From Cordylochernes scorpioides (taxonomy: Eukaryota; Arthropoda; Arachnida; Pseudoscorpiones; Chernetidae): 64,000 nt of DNA. The notes beneath the pieces were generated by a model. That model was not told the DNA's origin. It saw nothing but the letters and a program-made list of their open reading frames with translations, and ran no database searches. The DNA lies in the NCBI GenBank assembly GCA_030710605.1, contig CP092881.1:71105118-71169117 (forward strand). The letters are read 5' to 3'. Every line of letters starts with the position of its first letter. The stretch's first letter is position 1. Shown here piece by piece: positions 19,043 to 28,559 of this stretch. Made by a program: the position numbers and the translations under genes.

Positions 19043-19692
19043 TGTTATATTAAAATATTATTTTATTTAAAATTATATTTCATAGATTCAAATATTTTGC
19101 TGAATCGACCGCCAGAGGTCATGCGCTTCCCCTATAAAAAATTATTGTTGTTGTTTCCCGATGGCCGGCTAAAACCTTTTGTACATTATGTAAATACGTT
19201 TTTCATATTTTTGTTAGTATGCCTTAAGTCAGGCAGTACTTTTCTCAAATTATGTTCTCTACATTCCATATAAGCTCAATTAAAAGAGGAGGTTGGTAAG
19301 TCTTTATTGCTATCCTCTGAACAACAGGTGGACAGAACAATTTGCAGCTTGAGCTTGGTGCACCACCAGTGACGCCTCTTGGCGTTGAATCTGATCTTGT
19401 TGTTGGTCCTCATACGGATCCACTGGGGAATAGGCCTGTTTTCCCGGGCCTTCTTGGCCAGCTTCATCTTTATCCTGAAGGTCTTGTGAGACGACATCTC
19501 AAATGTTTGAGATTAAAAAGGATTTTATTCTAGGTAGAAAAAACCCAATTAAACCCAAAAAGGCTCAATTAAAGCTATTTATAATATTCACATCTTTATT
19601 ATTATACTTTCAAGATTTTAACCACGACTGCAATACCATAGCATGATCCTCAAAATAAACAAGAATCAACAGAAATCTCATTTATTTTTATG
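19043..19692 (-). repeat. Repeat family E copy split by an RPL39 retrocopy
   Basis: On the minus strand the 5' part (from about 19692 to 19563) and the 3' part (19284 to 19043, with GCCGGCCATCGGGAAACAAC) are the usual E blocks. The sequence GCTCAATTAAA is duplicated at both junctions (19274-19284 and 19563-19573), so the RPL39 copy inserted after E. Confidence 0.82.
19285..19562 (-). pseudogene. RPL39: Processed RPL39 (60S ribosomal protein eL39) retrocopy
   Basis: The minus-strand frame from ATG at 19495-19497 encodes [10 protein letters not shown], then [26 protein letters not shown] and TKLKL, the full 51-residue eL39. eL39 is a basic rRNA-binding protein near the ribosomal exit tunnel. 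Two codons in the normally RRHWRR-type stretch now read W and C, consistent with C-to-T changes at arginine codons. The expected stop after KLKL is CAA (Gln), so the frame runs on 22 codons into the 3' UTR. There is no intron; a 5' UTR of about 64 nt begins CTTTTT, like a 5' TOP start, and AATAAA lies in the 3' UTR. An 11-bp target duplication (GCTCAATTAAA) flanks it. There is no poly(A) tract. I judge it a dead processed copy; expression is not excluded. Confidence 0.9.
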
Positions 19693-20060
19693 ATATACAT
19701 ATGTGAATATAAGGCGGTAACATGCCATCTATACATAAGATTTAGAAACATTATAAATCACGAATGTTTCTTTTTTTCAAAACAAAACAAACTTTTCTAC
19801 TGTCCTTACTGTGATGAAAAAGGTGACCATTCTTCATAAACATATTTAAATAATAGACAGTACCGAGTGTTCCAAAAACATGGTCTTATTCTGAGAAAAT
19901 AAATCGGTCAAAATAGATTAAATCCAGAGAGTTGTTGCCCCACCAATATATATTTTCATCGCAGAAGTACAATAGAAGAGTTTGTTTTGTGTTTCAAAAA
20001 AGAAACATCGTGCTTTATAACGCTTTCCATTTTTTAGATATATATGTAATTATTTCATAG

Positions 20061-20373
20061 TAAAAAGGCATATATTGGATTGAATAAAATATGTATTGAC
20101 AATATTTCGGTTGGCTGAACGTCAACATTTATCGAGGCATTACATTTTTGTATATACAAACTACATTAAACATTTTTAGTTTCCAATTTTTATTTAATTT
20201 TCCCATATATTCATCCAAATTTGTTTTAATTTCCATTTTGATGCATTTTTATATATATATATTTTTACTTATAGATAAATACAAAAATGTAATGCCTCGA
20301 TAAAGGTTGGCGTTCAGCCAACCGAAATATTGGCATTAAATAGTTTATTCAATCCAGTATATGCCTTTATACT
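20061..20373. repeat. Fold-back element, family D
   Basis: The arms AAAAAGGCATATATTGGATTG...GTTGGCTGAACGTCAAC and its inverse ending ATATGCCTTTATA enclose an AT-rich centre. The right arm (about 20283-20330) shows AATGCC/GGCATT stem I and a perfect GGTTGGC...GCCAACC stem II with GAAA, but the core is CTCGATAA. It is a decayed hammerhead. Confidence 0.72.
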
Positions 20374-20374
20374 A

Positions 20375-21602
20375 TCTAATGATTTAAGTATGGATTGTTC
20401 TATTTTCAGAACAATATGTAATTATGTGATGGGCAGCAGGGAGTGTTGTTGCATCATGCCGCCAATATGTAAATATAGGAATTATAGAGAGGTAGTGAGT
20501 GAGCTAGGGTTTGCTGACAGTGTGTGGACAGGAACTTCATTCATTTAATGATTTATGTATGAATTGCTCTATTTTCAGAACAATATGTAATTATGTGATG
20601 GGCAGCAGGGAGTGTTGTTGCATCATGTCGCCAATATGTAAATTTAGGAATTATAGCGAGGTAGTGAGTGAGCTAGGGTTTGCTGACAGTGTGTGGACAA
20701 GAACTTCATTCATATAATGATTTAAATATGGATTGCTCTATTTTTATAACAATATGTAATTATGTGATGGGCAGCAGGGAGTGTTGTTGCATCATGTCGC
20801 CAATATGTAAATATAGGAATTATAGAGAGGTAGTGAGTGAGCTAGGGTTTGCTGACAGTGAATGAACTGTGTGGACAAGAACTTCATTCATCTAATGATT
20901 TAAGTATGGATTGCTCTATTTTCAGAACAATATGTAATTATGTGATAGGCAGCAGGGGGTGTTGTTGCATCATGTCGCCAATATGTAAATATAGGGATTA
21001 TAGAGAGATAGTGAGTGAGCTAGGGTTTGCTGACAGTAAATGAACTGTGTGGACAAGAACTTCATTCATCTAATGATTTAAGTATGGATTGCTCTATTTT
21101 CAGAACAATATGTAATTATGTGATAGGCAGCAGGGGGTGTTGTTGCATCATGTCGCCAATATGTAAATATAGGAATTATAGAGAGATAGTGAGTGAGCTA
21201 GGGTTTGCTGACAGTGAATGAACTGTGTGGACAAGAACTTCATTCATCTAATGATTTAAGTATGGATTGCTCTATTTTCAGAACAATATGTAATTATGTG
21301 ATAGGCAGCAGGGGGTGTTGGTGCATCATGTCGCCAATATGTAAATATAGGAATTATAGAGAGATAGTGAGTGAGCTAGGGTTTGCTGACAGTGAATGAA
21401 CTGTGTGGACAAGAACTTCATTCATCTAATGATTTAAGTATGGATTGCTCTATTTTCAGAACAATATGTAATTATGTGATAGGCAGCAGGGGGTGTTGTT
21501 GCATCATGTCGCCAATATGTAAATATAGGAATTATAGACGGGGAGTGAGTGAGCTAGGGTTTGCTGACAGTGAATGAACTGTGTGGACAAGAACTTCATT
21601 CA
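20375..21602 (+). repeat. Tandem array: 2 units of 169 bp, then 5 of 178 bp
   Basis: Units start at 20375, 20544, 20713, 20891, 21069, 21247 and 21425. Each runs from TCTAATGATTTAAGTATGG to CAAGAACTTCATTCA. The later units carry an extra 9 bp (AATGAACTG) in the CTGACAGTGAATGAACTGTG segment. The plus-strand 60-70 codon frames repeated through the array are by-products of this structure. The array begins inside the right end of the family D fold-back. Confidence 0.92.
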
Positions 21603-22530
21603 TCTGCTGCCCCCGTCGTTTGGTGGAAATTTACGGGCAGCCATTCTGAGAGAACTTATTGGATACGTCACGAAGGCCACATTTAACTACCGGTTTCAAG
21701 TTGATTGGCCTGAAGTGAAGGAGAGTTTATCAACTCCCTCTTCAAGAGAATTAGCCCATAAAATATCCTTTGAATAAAATAAAAAGAGAATTTTTTTGTT
21801 CTGATTTTTCCTCCTTCGCTTTAGAACTATATGGCCGCACATTTTGCGTTTCTATCTCTTTTAAAATGTATTCTGCCATTAGTAAAGTTGATATTACAAT
21901 TTTTCTTAAACTATGAAAACAAGTATTTTAATTTTTATTTAATCAATGAGGAATCAAGGTTTTCGTTTCTTTTCTCATTTCTTTTATTTCCCAAGCTTTG
22001 GGCTAACATTCTCTTCAACTCGGAATTTATATAAAATTGGTGTGATGTTGTATTTCAGGATCGCCGTGTTGAAAGGCATGTTGGCCCGAAAGCTGGGAAG
22101 TGTAAAAGAAGGCAAGAATCTATAAGTATTTTAATTAATATATATATGAAACGCGCACATTATACACAATTCGATTTTTTTTTTAGAAATATTCATTTAA
22201 AAAATGAAAATTACTAAAAGATAATAAATAAATATATAAAATACACGGCTTAGAATTCGAACCTATCTTATATAAAGGGACAATGTTAGAACTCTTGGTG
22301 GGAGATTCAGTCTTTGTTGCCCTGTTCGTAGCTTCGATCGCAGCTAACTTGGCTCCAGAATTTCTTTAGGAGGCCTCATATTTTGGAGAGTGTTTATAAA
22401 TAGCTAACATTATTATATCTTTTACAAGTAGTGCTTTCTCTTTTACCAGTTCTCTTATTCAACTCTCGCCATATAACAATGCAACATCTACTCAATTATT
22501 ATATACCCCCAATATTAATAATGTAAAAAA
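21603..22530. other. Spacer with inverted family C remnants
   Basis: At 21603-21775 lies a 67-codon frame of higher complexity (GGNLRAAILRELIGYVTKA) with no match I recognise, possibly a gene or element fragment. Family C motifs are at 21988-22020 (minus) and 22054-22100 (plus, GTGTTGAAAGGCATG, GGCCCGAAAGCTGGG), facing each other. Confidence 0.45.
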
Positions 22531-22539
22531 TGTTTATAT

Positions 22540-22625
22540 CAAAAATAGACACTTCGGCCAGTTGGAGTGTCTATTTTTTATATAAATATAAATGCCGGCC
22601 AGGCAACCTCTATCCTTTCGGTAAA
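22540..22625. mobile_element. Family A element remnant lacking the ribozyme
   Basis: GACACTTCGGCCAGTTGGAG is followed directly by GTGTCTATTTTTTATAT and GCCGGCCAGGCAACCTCTAT. The two ends are joined and the hammerhead part is deleted. Confidence 0.6.
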
Positions 22626-22799
22626 AAATGTTGTTGCATATATGAGGCTGAATATATTTCAGGGAAACTGCTGTTCTACAACGGCCCCGTCACACTAACC
22701 CCACATCTCTGTCCAGAACTGTATATTTCCTCTATATGCACATATAACACCCATATATCACATGATGGGGAAATGTCAACAAATTATTGATAGTCTATG

Positions 22800-24010
22800 A
22801 GATTGAAATATGATTTTCACGGACTTGATGAGAAGCAACGCTGACTACCTTGAACTCAAGTAGAGAAGGGTGAAATCCTTATTGAATTTGTTGTTCCATT
22901 ATATCAAACATCATCTAAGAATTTCTATTTATTCTTGTAGATGGCGTTAGACAACACCCAGCCATCCGATCTGATCGTTAATACATTCAGTTTGATAATT
23001 ATTAATTAACACTTTTATTTAATACATTGAGTTTTCTTTCAAAAAAAAAATGGAATAATGATAGATCTTGATTATAACTTTGTCACGATTGTTGACGCTA
23101 TCTATCTATTGTAACAAAGTATTTATTAATTTTATTATTTTTATCAACAGTGTGGTCATTTTTATGTTTATATTATTGCTACTCTGCAAAATTTCTTCGT
23201 GGATTATCTTTTGTTTACCATTCATAGTTTGTTCTTGCCTGAAAAGAATTGTTGTCTTATACCGAAGTTTGTTTTCTCTAATTTTCCACGTGGCAATATT
23301 AATTGAGAAAATAAAGATATTCACTTCAACCATTAGTTTATTTCAACTACGGACGTTTCAATGACTTTCTGTTACTTTTTTCAGTGGAATGAATGAGTAG
23401 AGTGACAGAAAGTCACTGATACTTCGGTAGTTGAAATAAACTATTGTTTGATGTGGCTGTATTTCTCTGAATCTACTTTCAACCAATAAATGATCTTCCG
23501 AAGAAAATAGATAGAATTTATTTAGGATATCGCTGATTAAATACTCAGTGAGGTTGAGAAGTCATCCTGCCATCCCAACGACTGATTACCTGCCTAGGCA
23601 ACAGCCCCACCAACCTCTAATTATGAACTGTCGCCATGGGAACCGGATTCCACTTTGTTTCGGCATAGTTGCTCCTGCGGCCAATTCCTGCCCAGACCTA
23701 ATTTGTCAGAAGTTGTTGCCGCGGTAGCTTCTTCTTTTTCTTCAAGTTACATTCTTTGGTGACCAGGTAAAACCGCAGATTTCTCGCTCAATTGAAACAT
23801 TGTATTGAGCCATTAGTTGATGGATTGTTAGATTTGAAGTTAGGTGAGGTCTACTGTAGGAACGAAAAGATACCTCAATCCCATTTTAAGATAGTGGTGA
23901 TGTAAACTATAACAAGAATATATATTGAATATATTCTTACATAGTATTGTATATATGCAAATAGAATATAAACTATAATATGTTTGGAATATTCGTACAA
24001 AATATAATAA
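22800..24010. other. Spacer; includes an inverted repeat at about 23330-23440
   Basis: At 23330-23440 AGTTTATTTCAACTAC...GACTTTCTGT is mirrored by ACAGAAAGTCACTGAT...GTAGTTGAAATAAACT. The minus-strand arm (23345-23396) reads CTGAAAA, hairpin AGTAACAGAAAGTCATT, GAAACGTCCGTAG, which looks like a further decayed hammerhead family. No gene is recognised. Confidence 0.45.
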
Positions 24011-24018
24011 AATGAGGT

Positions 24019-24081
24019 ATTGAATGAGGGCTTGGCTCATCAGTAGTGAACCCTCTCAGCGGTTTCGCCAAATTAATCTCT
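24019..24081. repeat. Fragment of the fold-back MITE seen at 14156-14504
   Basis: ATTGAATGAGGGCTTGGCTC, CATCAGTAGTGAACCC and GGTTTCGCCAAATTAATCTC match one arm. It is a single-arm remnant. Confidence 0.75.
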
Positions 24082-24732
24082 AGACCGCTCTACTATTGTA
24101 TTGGACTGGTTTGGAATATACCCTGTATTTTCTATGGAAGGCAGTTTAGGGGTATTTAGTGAACTATGGTCATAAGCTTATAGGTCTGTAGAGGAACATA
24201 CATTATTATTATTTTCAGTGAATTTGGAACTAAATGATGTCAGGACATGGCAATACAATGGCTTCATAGGTTTAGAGATTTCGGGTAGGCAACCAGACTG
24301 CATTGAGGGAACATTCGATTTTTGTTTCCCTTTTGCATTCTCAATACACATGACTATTCTTATCCTAACATACCATGTTACATATATGTAGGTAATATGT
24401 ACATGTTATAGAGCAATAATGCACCATCTATACATAAGAAATTGAAGAAGTAAAGCACGGATATTTCTTTTACACGTGGAATAAACTTCTACTGTCCTCA
24501 CTGCTATGAATAATATTGAGAAAACTTGGTTCTTCTGTGGTGAACTCTTCCAGAATTTTCCCCAATTTAAACTGAAATACCGCATTTTAGAGCTCTAATA
24601 ATGTATTGGACGATTTTGATTATATATGCTACAGTGAAAGGTGGAATCTTAGAAGTGGCATTCAATCAAAATTTACAAAAGGTTTATAGAAAGATAGTAG
24701 AATTATACATATATAGATATATATTTAATTAT

Positions 24733-25020
24733 CCCTAGTACACGTGGTACAGGCCATGATAATCATGGTGGGTAGGGTAGTTACTGTAAGCGCACCATAT
24801 GTCTACACATATGAAAAGCAGTTCGACTTTGCACTTACAAATGTGCCAGAGCCCCGTTTGGTTACTTGCATTCGCTGGTGGGGTTGGACTTTTGCAAGAA
24901 TCGGGGGCCATTGGAGGATTTTTATTTTTAAATCAGAAAAAAATGTCTAATGCGGGAATCGAACCCGGGTCGTAGTGGTCGAAACCCAAACGGTTTAGAA
25001 CAGCCTTCCACCGACCCCAC
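24733..25020 (-). mobile_element. tRNA-derived SINE, copy 1
   Basis: On the minus strand a tRNA-like head (GGTCGGTGGAAGG...) carries a clear pol III B box (GGGTTCGATTCCCGC, complement of 24952-24966). An unrelated body of about 200 bp follows, with CCAAACGGGGCTCTGGC and CATATGTGTAGACATATGG, ending near GTACTAGGG. Related copies are at 26862, 32508, 54699 and (diverged) 28352. The plus-strand frame here is a shadow. Confidence 0.8.
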
Positions 25021-25036
25021 CGGAATATAATTTTAT

Positions 25037-26193
25037 ATGAAAATTGAGAATATAAAGGCGGCCAACACACAATAAAAGTAACATACTATGTTCACCAAGA
25101 TAACAGTATAGGTATGTATATAGAGAATATAAAGGCGGCCAACACACAATAAAAGTAACATACTATGTTCACCAAGATAACAGTATAGGTATGTATATAG
25201 AGAATATAAAGGCGGCCAACACACAATAAAAGTAACATACTATGTTCACCAAGATAACAGTATATAGAGAATATAAAGGCGGCCAACACACAATAAAAGT
25301 AACATACTATGTTCACCAAGATAACAGTATATAGAGAATATAAAGGCGGCCAACACACAATAAAAGTAACATACTATGTTCACCAAGATAACAGTATAGG
25401 TATGTATATAGAGAATATAAAGGCGACCAACACACAATAAAAGTAAAATACTATGTTCTCCAAGATAACAGTATAGGTATGTATATAGAGAATATAAAGG
25501 CGACCAACACACAATAAAAGTAACATACTATGTTCACCAAGATAACAGTATAGGTATGTATATAGAGAATATAAAGGCGGCCAACACACAATAAAAGTAA
25601 CATGCTATGTTCACCAAGATAACAGTATAGGTATGTATATAGAGAATATAAAGGCGGCCAACACACAATAAAAGTAACATACTATGTTCACCAAGATAAC
25701 AGTATAGGTATGTATATAGAGAATATAAAGGCGGCCAACACACAATAAAAGTAACATACTATGTTCACCAAGATAACAGTATAGGTATGTATATAGAGAA
25801 TATAAAGGCGGCCAACACACAATAAAAGTAACATACTATGTTCACCAAGATAACAGTATAGGTATGTATATAGAGAATATAAAGGCGGCCAACACACAAT
25901 AAAAGTAACATAATATGTTCACCAAGATAACAGTATAGGTATGTATATAGAGAATATAAAGGCGGCCAACACACAATAAAAGTAACATACTATGTTCACC
26001 AAGGTAACAGTATATAGAGAATATAAAGGCGGCCAACACACAATAAAAGTAACATACTATGTTCACCAAGATAACAGTATAGGTATGTATATAGAGAATA
26101 TAAAGGCGGCCAACACACAATAAAAGTAACATACTATGTTCACCAAGATAACAGTATATAGAGAATATGAAGGCGGCCAACACACAATAAAAG
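25037..26193 (+). repeat. Tandem array of 16 units, 77 bp with 67-bp variants
   Basis: The unit has GAATATAAAGGCGGCCAACA, CACAATAAAAGTAACATAC and CACCAAGATAACAGTATA. GGCGGCC (or GGCGACC) recurs at 25057, 25134, 25211, 25278, 25345, then every 77 bp to 25961, then 26028, 26105 and 26172. Four units lack the 10 bp GGTATGTATA. The overlapping minus-strand frames (CVLAAFIFS-type) arise because the unit has no stop in several frames and 77 is not a multiple of three; I do not call them genes. The array starts right after the SINE head. Confidence 0.93.
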
Positions 26194-26214
26194 GAACGGC
26201 CCCACAACAATCGA

Positions 26215-26860
26215 AACTATCAATAATCGATTCTGCTTATCATCTCTCCACTTCTCGTTGAAATTCCGGAATGCTCCCTAAGACATAAAGAAAAGTGAAA
26301 TTGAAATTCCTACTTATTCCATAAGAAATAGATTTTAAACGTATGCGAATATTTTTAAGGAATTGGAAATTTCCCGAGCCGATTCTGCCAATATGGATTA
26401 CACAGAGTAAGAGAGAAAAAAATCCAAGCTCTGCAGCGCTGTCAAGAAATCGACTAGTCCAGTGGGGCCGGGAATACTATTAGCTCTAAACTGTTTATTT
26501 TTTTATTCGGCCACGCTGCCACTTTTTTGGGAGTGTTGCCGAGGATGTTTTGGAATTTTATTTTAAACAAATTTGATATTTCACAGAAGGTTGCTGGAGA
26601 AAACGCCCTATTTGCATTTTAAAAATTATTTTAAAAGCAAAATCTTGGGGGAAAAAAATTTGGCCGAATTTTTGTGAATGTATTTCTTCTTTTAAAATAT
26701 TAAGAAGCAGAAGACGAAAAGTTAAAACATTTCATGCCATCCTACCATGGAGGTACAATGGCACTATTTAATTATTTATTTATCGCATTTATTGGGATAA
26801 TTCTCTCAATAAGAGACAAATTAAATCTGGATTCATTTATATAAAATGCATACATATATA
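26215..26860. other. No recognisable gene
   Basis: Non-repetitive, moderately AT-rich spacer with no motif-bearing frame. Confidence 0.5.
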
Positions 26861-26861
26861 A

Positions 26862-26995
26862 TACCAAACGGGGCTCTGGCACATTAGTAAGTGCAAGGTC
26901 TAACTGCTTTTAATATATGTAGACATGTGGTACACTTACAGTAAAATCAGTCGCCTACTTCTATCCACCATGATTATCATAGTTCATAGGGATAA
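26862..26995 (+). mobile_element. tRNA-derived SINE, 5'-truncated copy
   Basis: Contains ACCAAACGGGGCTCTGGCAC, the TGTAGACATGTGGTAC block and the CCACCATGATTATCAT end in sense orientation. The tRNA head is missing. Confidence 0.7.
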
Positions 26996-27037
26996 TAAAA
27001 AAATTACATATATATGTTATATAAAGGTATTATTTGA

Positions 27038-27263
27038 AATGTTATATTAAAATATTATTCTATTAAAAATTATATTTCATAGATCCAAATACTCTGTTAA
27101 ATCGACCGCCAGAGGTCATGCTTCCCCTATAAAAGCTCGTTGTTGTTCTTTCTCGTTGGCCGGCTTAAATCTCTTGTACATTATGTAAATTATCTTTTGT
27201 TTTCCTTGTTCTACCTGCCTTAAGCCAGGCATTACTTTTATCATCTTATCTCTTTTTTTAATA
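27038..27263 (-). repeat. Repeat family E, 3' part
   Basis: On the minus strand, CTGGCTTAAGGCAGG, GCCGGCCAACGAGAAAG, CCTCTGGCGGTCGATTTAAC and the AT-rich tail. The 5' half is missing. Confidence 0.7.
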
Positions 27264-27424
27264 TAATATATATACACCGTATATTTGCGGAAGGACGATA
27301 TTCATTTGCCAAAAGAGATACCTCTCCCTTTAACTGTACATCATAACGATGGCACTGTGCATCATCTGGTAGAACACTAGTTATCATAAAGAATGAACCA
27401 CAACACCATTTTTGGCAAATTCAG

Positions 27425-27560
27425 AAAGAAGCAAAATTATAAAATAAATGAAGCTTCCAGGGTTAAGTTTCTTGTGTAACTTTTTTTTTTTCAAGCTTTC
27501 GGACTTGTCAATCCTTCAACAGGATTATCACTTTAACAAATTAATAATAAATACATTTTT
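27425..27560 (-). mobile_element. Family C Penelope-type fragment, copy 2
   Basis: Inverse of the 13009-13115 copy: GAAGCTTCCAGGGTTAAGTT, TCAAGCTTTCGGACTTGTCA, TCCTTCAACAGGATTATC. On the minus strand it reads CTGTTGAAGGATTGACAAG, TCCGAAAGCTTG. Confidence 0.55.
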
Positions 27561-27632
27561 TGTATACATATTATTATTAATTAAATGACATATCTTGGAT
27601 CTAAAATAAAACGAACATTTTATTTTATATAA

Positions 27633-27679
27633 AATGCCAATATTTCAATAGGCTGTACGCCTAACTTCATCAGGGCGTT
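27633..27679 (-). ncRNA. Hammerhead ribozyme motif, family D, intact core
   Basis: On the minus strand AACGCC (stem I) precedes CTGATGA (27667-27673). Stem II follows with TAGGC/GCCTA around GTACA, then GAAA (27643-27646), TATT and GGCATT. AACGCC pairs with GGCATT except at one position. The core is complete. Stem III is minimal (AU/AU). It is the only family D copy in the window with an unmutated CTGATGA. Confidence 0.68.
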
Positions 27680-27924
27680 TCTTGTTTTAAACTGCTTTAT
27701 ATGATCACGCGATGCCTCCACGCGACGATATATAAATATTTACAACTCTGGGGCTAAAATTTAAAATATATACACACAAATTTCATATGGATTGATCAAT
27801 ATTCAAGAACATATTATTATACACATATTTTAAATACTTATTATATATTGAGAGAAAAATATATTAAATTATTTCTGTTTTTGTAAAACAAAATTTTGAA
27901 AATATACGTGCGTAGTGGCGTGGT

Positions 27925-27980
27925 GGATTGAAACTTTGTGTTTCGGGATATGGCATTCATCAGTACACTTCAGGTGACTT
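27925..27980 (-). ncRNA. Possible further hammerhead-like motif
   Basis: On the minus strand: CTGATGA (27957-27963), ATGCCATATCCC, GAAACACAAAGTTTC. The core words are present, but stem II does not pair well, so this is a weak candidate. Confidence 0.3.
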
Positions 27981-28051
27981 CAATTTCATAACATTCTCTG
28001 AGAGGTGTTATATGTATATATATATAACATAGTTTTATCCTGTACCGAGTA

Positions 28052-28123
28052 TCCTCGGTAGTATAGTAGTTAGTATTTCCGCCTGTCACGCGGGCGACTG
28101 GGGTTCGATTCCCCGCCGGTGAG
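28052..28123 (+). tRNA. tRNA-Asp (GTC)
   Basis: 72 bp with GTAGTATAGTAGTTAGTAT (D arm / A box region), anticodon loop CTGTCAC closed by CCGC/GCGG, and GGGGTTCGATTCCCC (T arm / B box). The sequence is close to the animal tRNA-Asp consensus. The acceptor stem has one C-T mismatch (position 3 to 70) and a T-G pair. GAG is followed at once by a run of 11 T, a pol III terminator, and there is no intron. The mismatch leaves some chance of a tRNA-derived repeat head, but no repeat body follows. Confidence 0.87.
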
Positions 28124-28134
28124 TTTTTTTTTTT
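28124..28134 (+). terminator. Pol III T-run terminator of tRNA-Asp
   Basis: Eleven T residues directly after the tRNA 3' end, the normal RNA polymerase III stop signal. Confidence 0.8.
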
Positions 28135-28351
28135 GTCGACTTGGAGATTAGTTTAATGATTCGTTTCAACTCGCAAAGGAAAGGTTTCGATAGTTTTATA
28201 TGTTATTTTTAATTTAGTTTCACTTCATTCAGTCAAATGCCTTTTATAGTGAGTTTATTGCCAGTTAGAATTAAATCCGATGTTTCAGCCCTCTGTGGAG
28301 TGTGGATGAATCGAAATTGTTCTCGAAGCACAATTCTACTGGTTCATAAGG

Positions 28352-28556
28352 TGACAGATTCCCGTTTGGTTACTTTCCCTTATTGGTAGAGTTGTACATG
28401 AGAATTGACTAACGAGAATATGTTATTGGGTGATTACACCTCGTAAATTGAAGAATTAAAAAACGTGATCAAGACGGGTTTCGACCCAGAGTCGTGGTCT
28501 CTCTGTGGAGTGTGTTGGACAATAACTGACGCCACCTCCACAGTCCCACCGTGCCA
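28352..28556 (-). mobile_element. Diverged tRNA-derived SINE
   Basis: Has the CCGTTTGGTTACTT body block, a degraded B box (CGGGTTTCGACCCAGAG, plus strand) and a CAGTCCCACCG end like the heads of the other SINE copies. It is considerably older than the copies at 24.7 and 32.5 kb. Confidence 0.5.
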
Positions 28557-28559
28557 TTG

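Noticed and set aside
20330-21577. Series of seven similar 61-72 codon plus-strand frames
   Set aside because: They repeat with the 169/178-bp tandem unit and have no conserved domain, so they are by-products of the array and not a gene family.
25092-26210. Overlapping minus-strand frames of 69-122 codons rich in CVLAAFIFS
   Set aside because: They are the 67/77-bp tandem repeat read in frames without stops; the same peptide appears in shifted overlapping frames.
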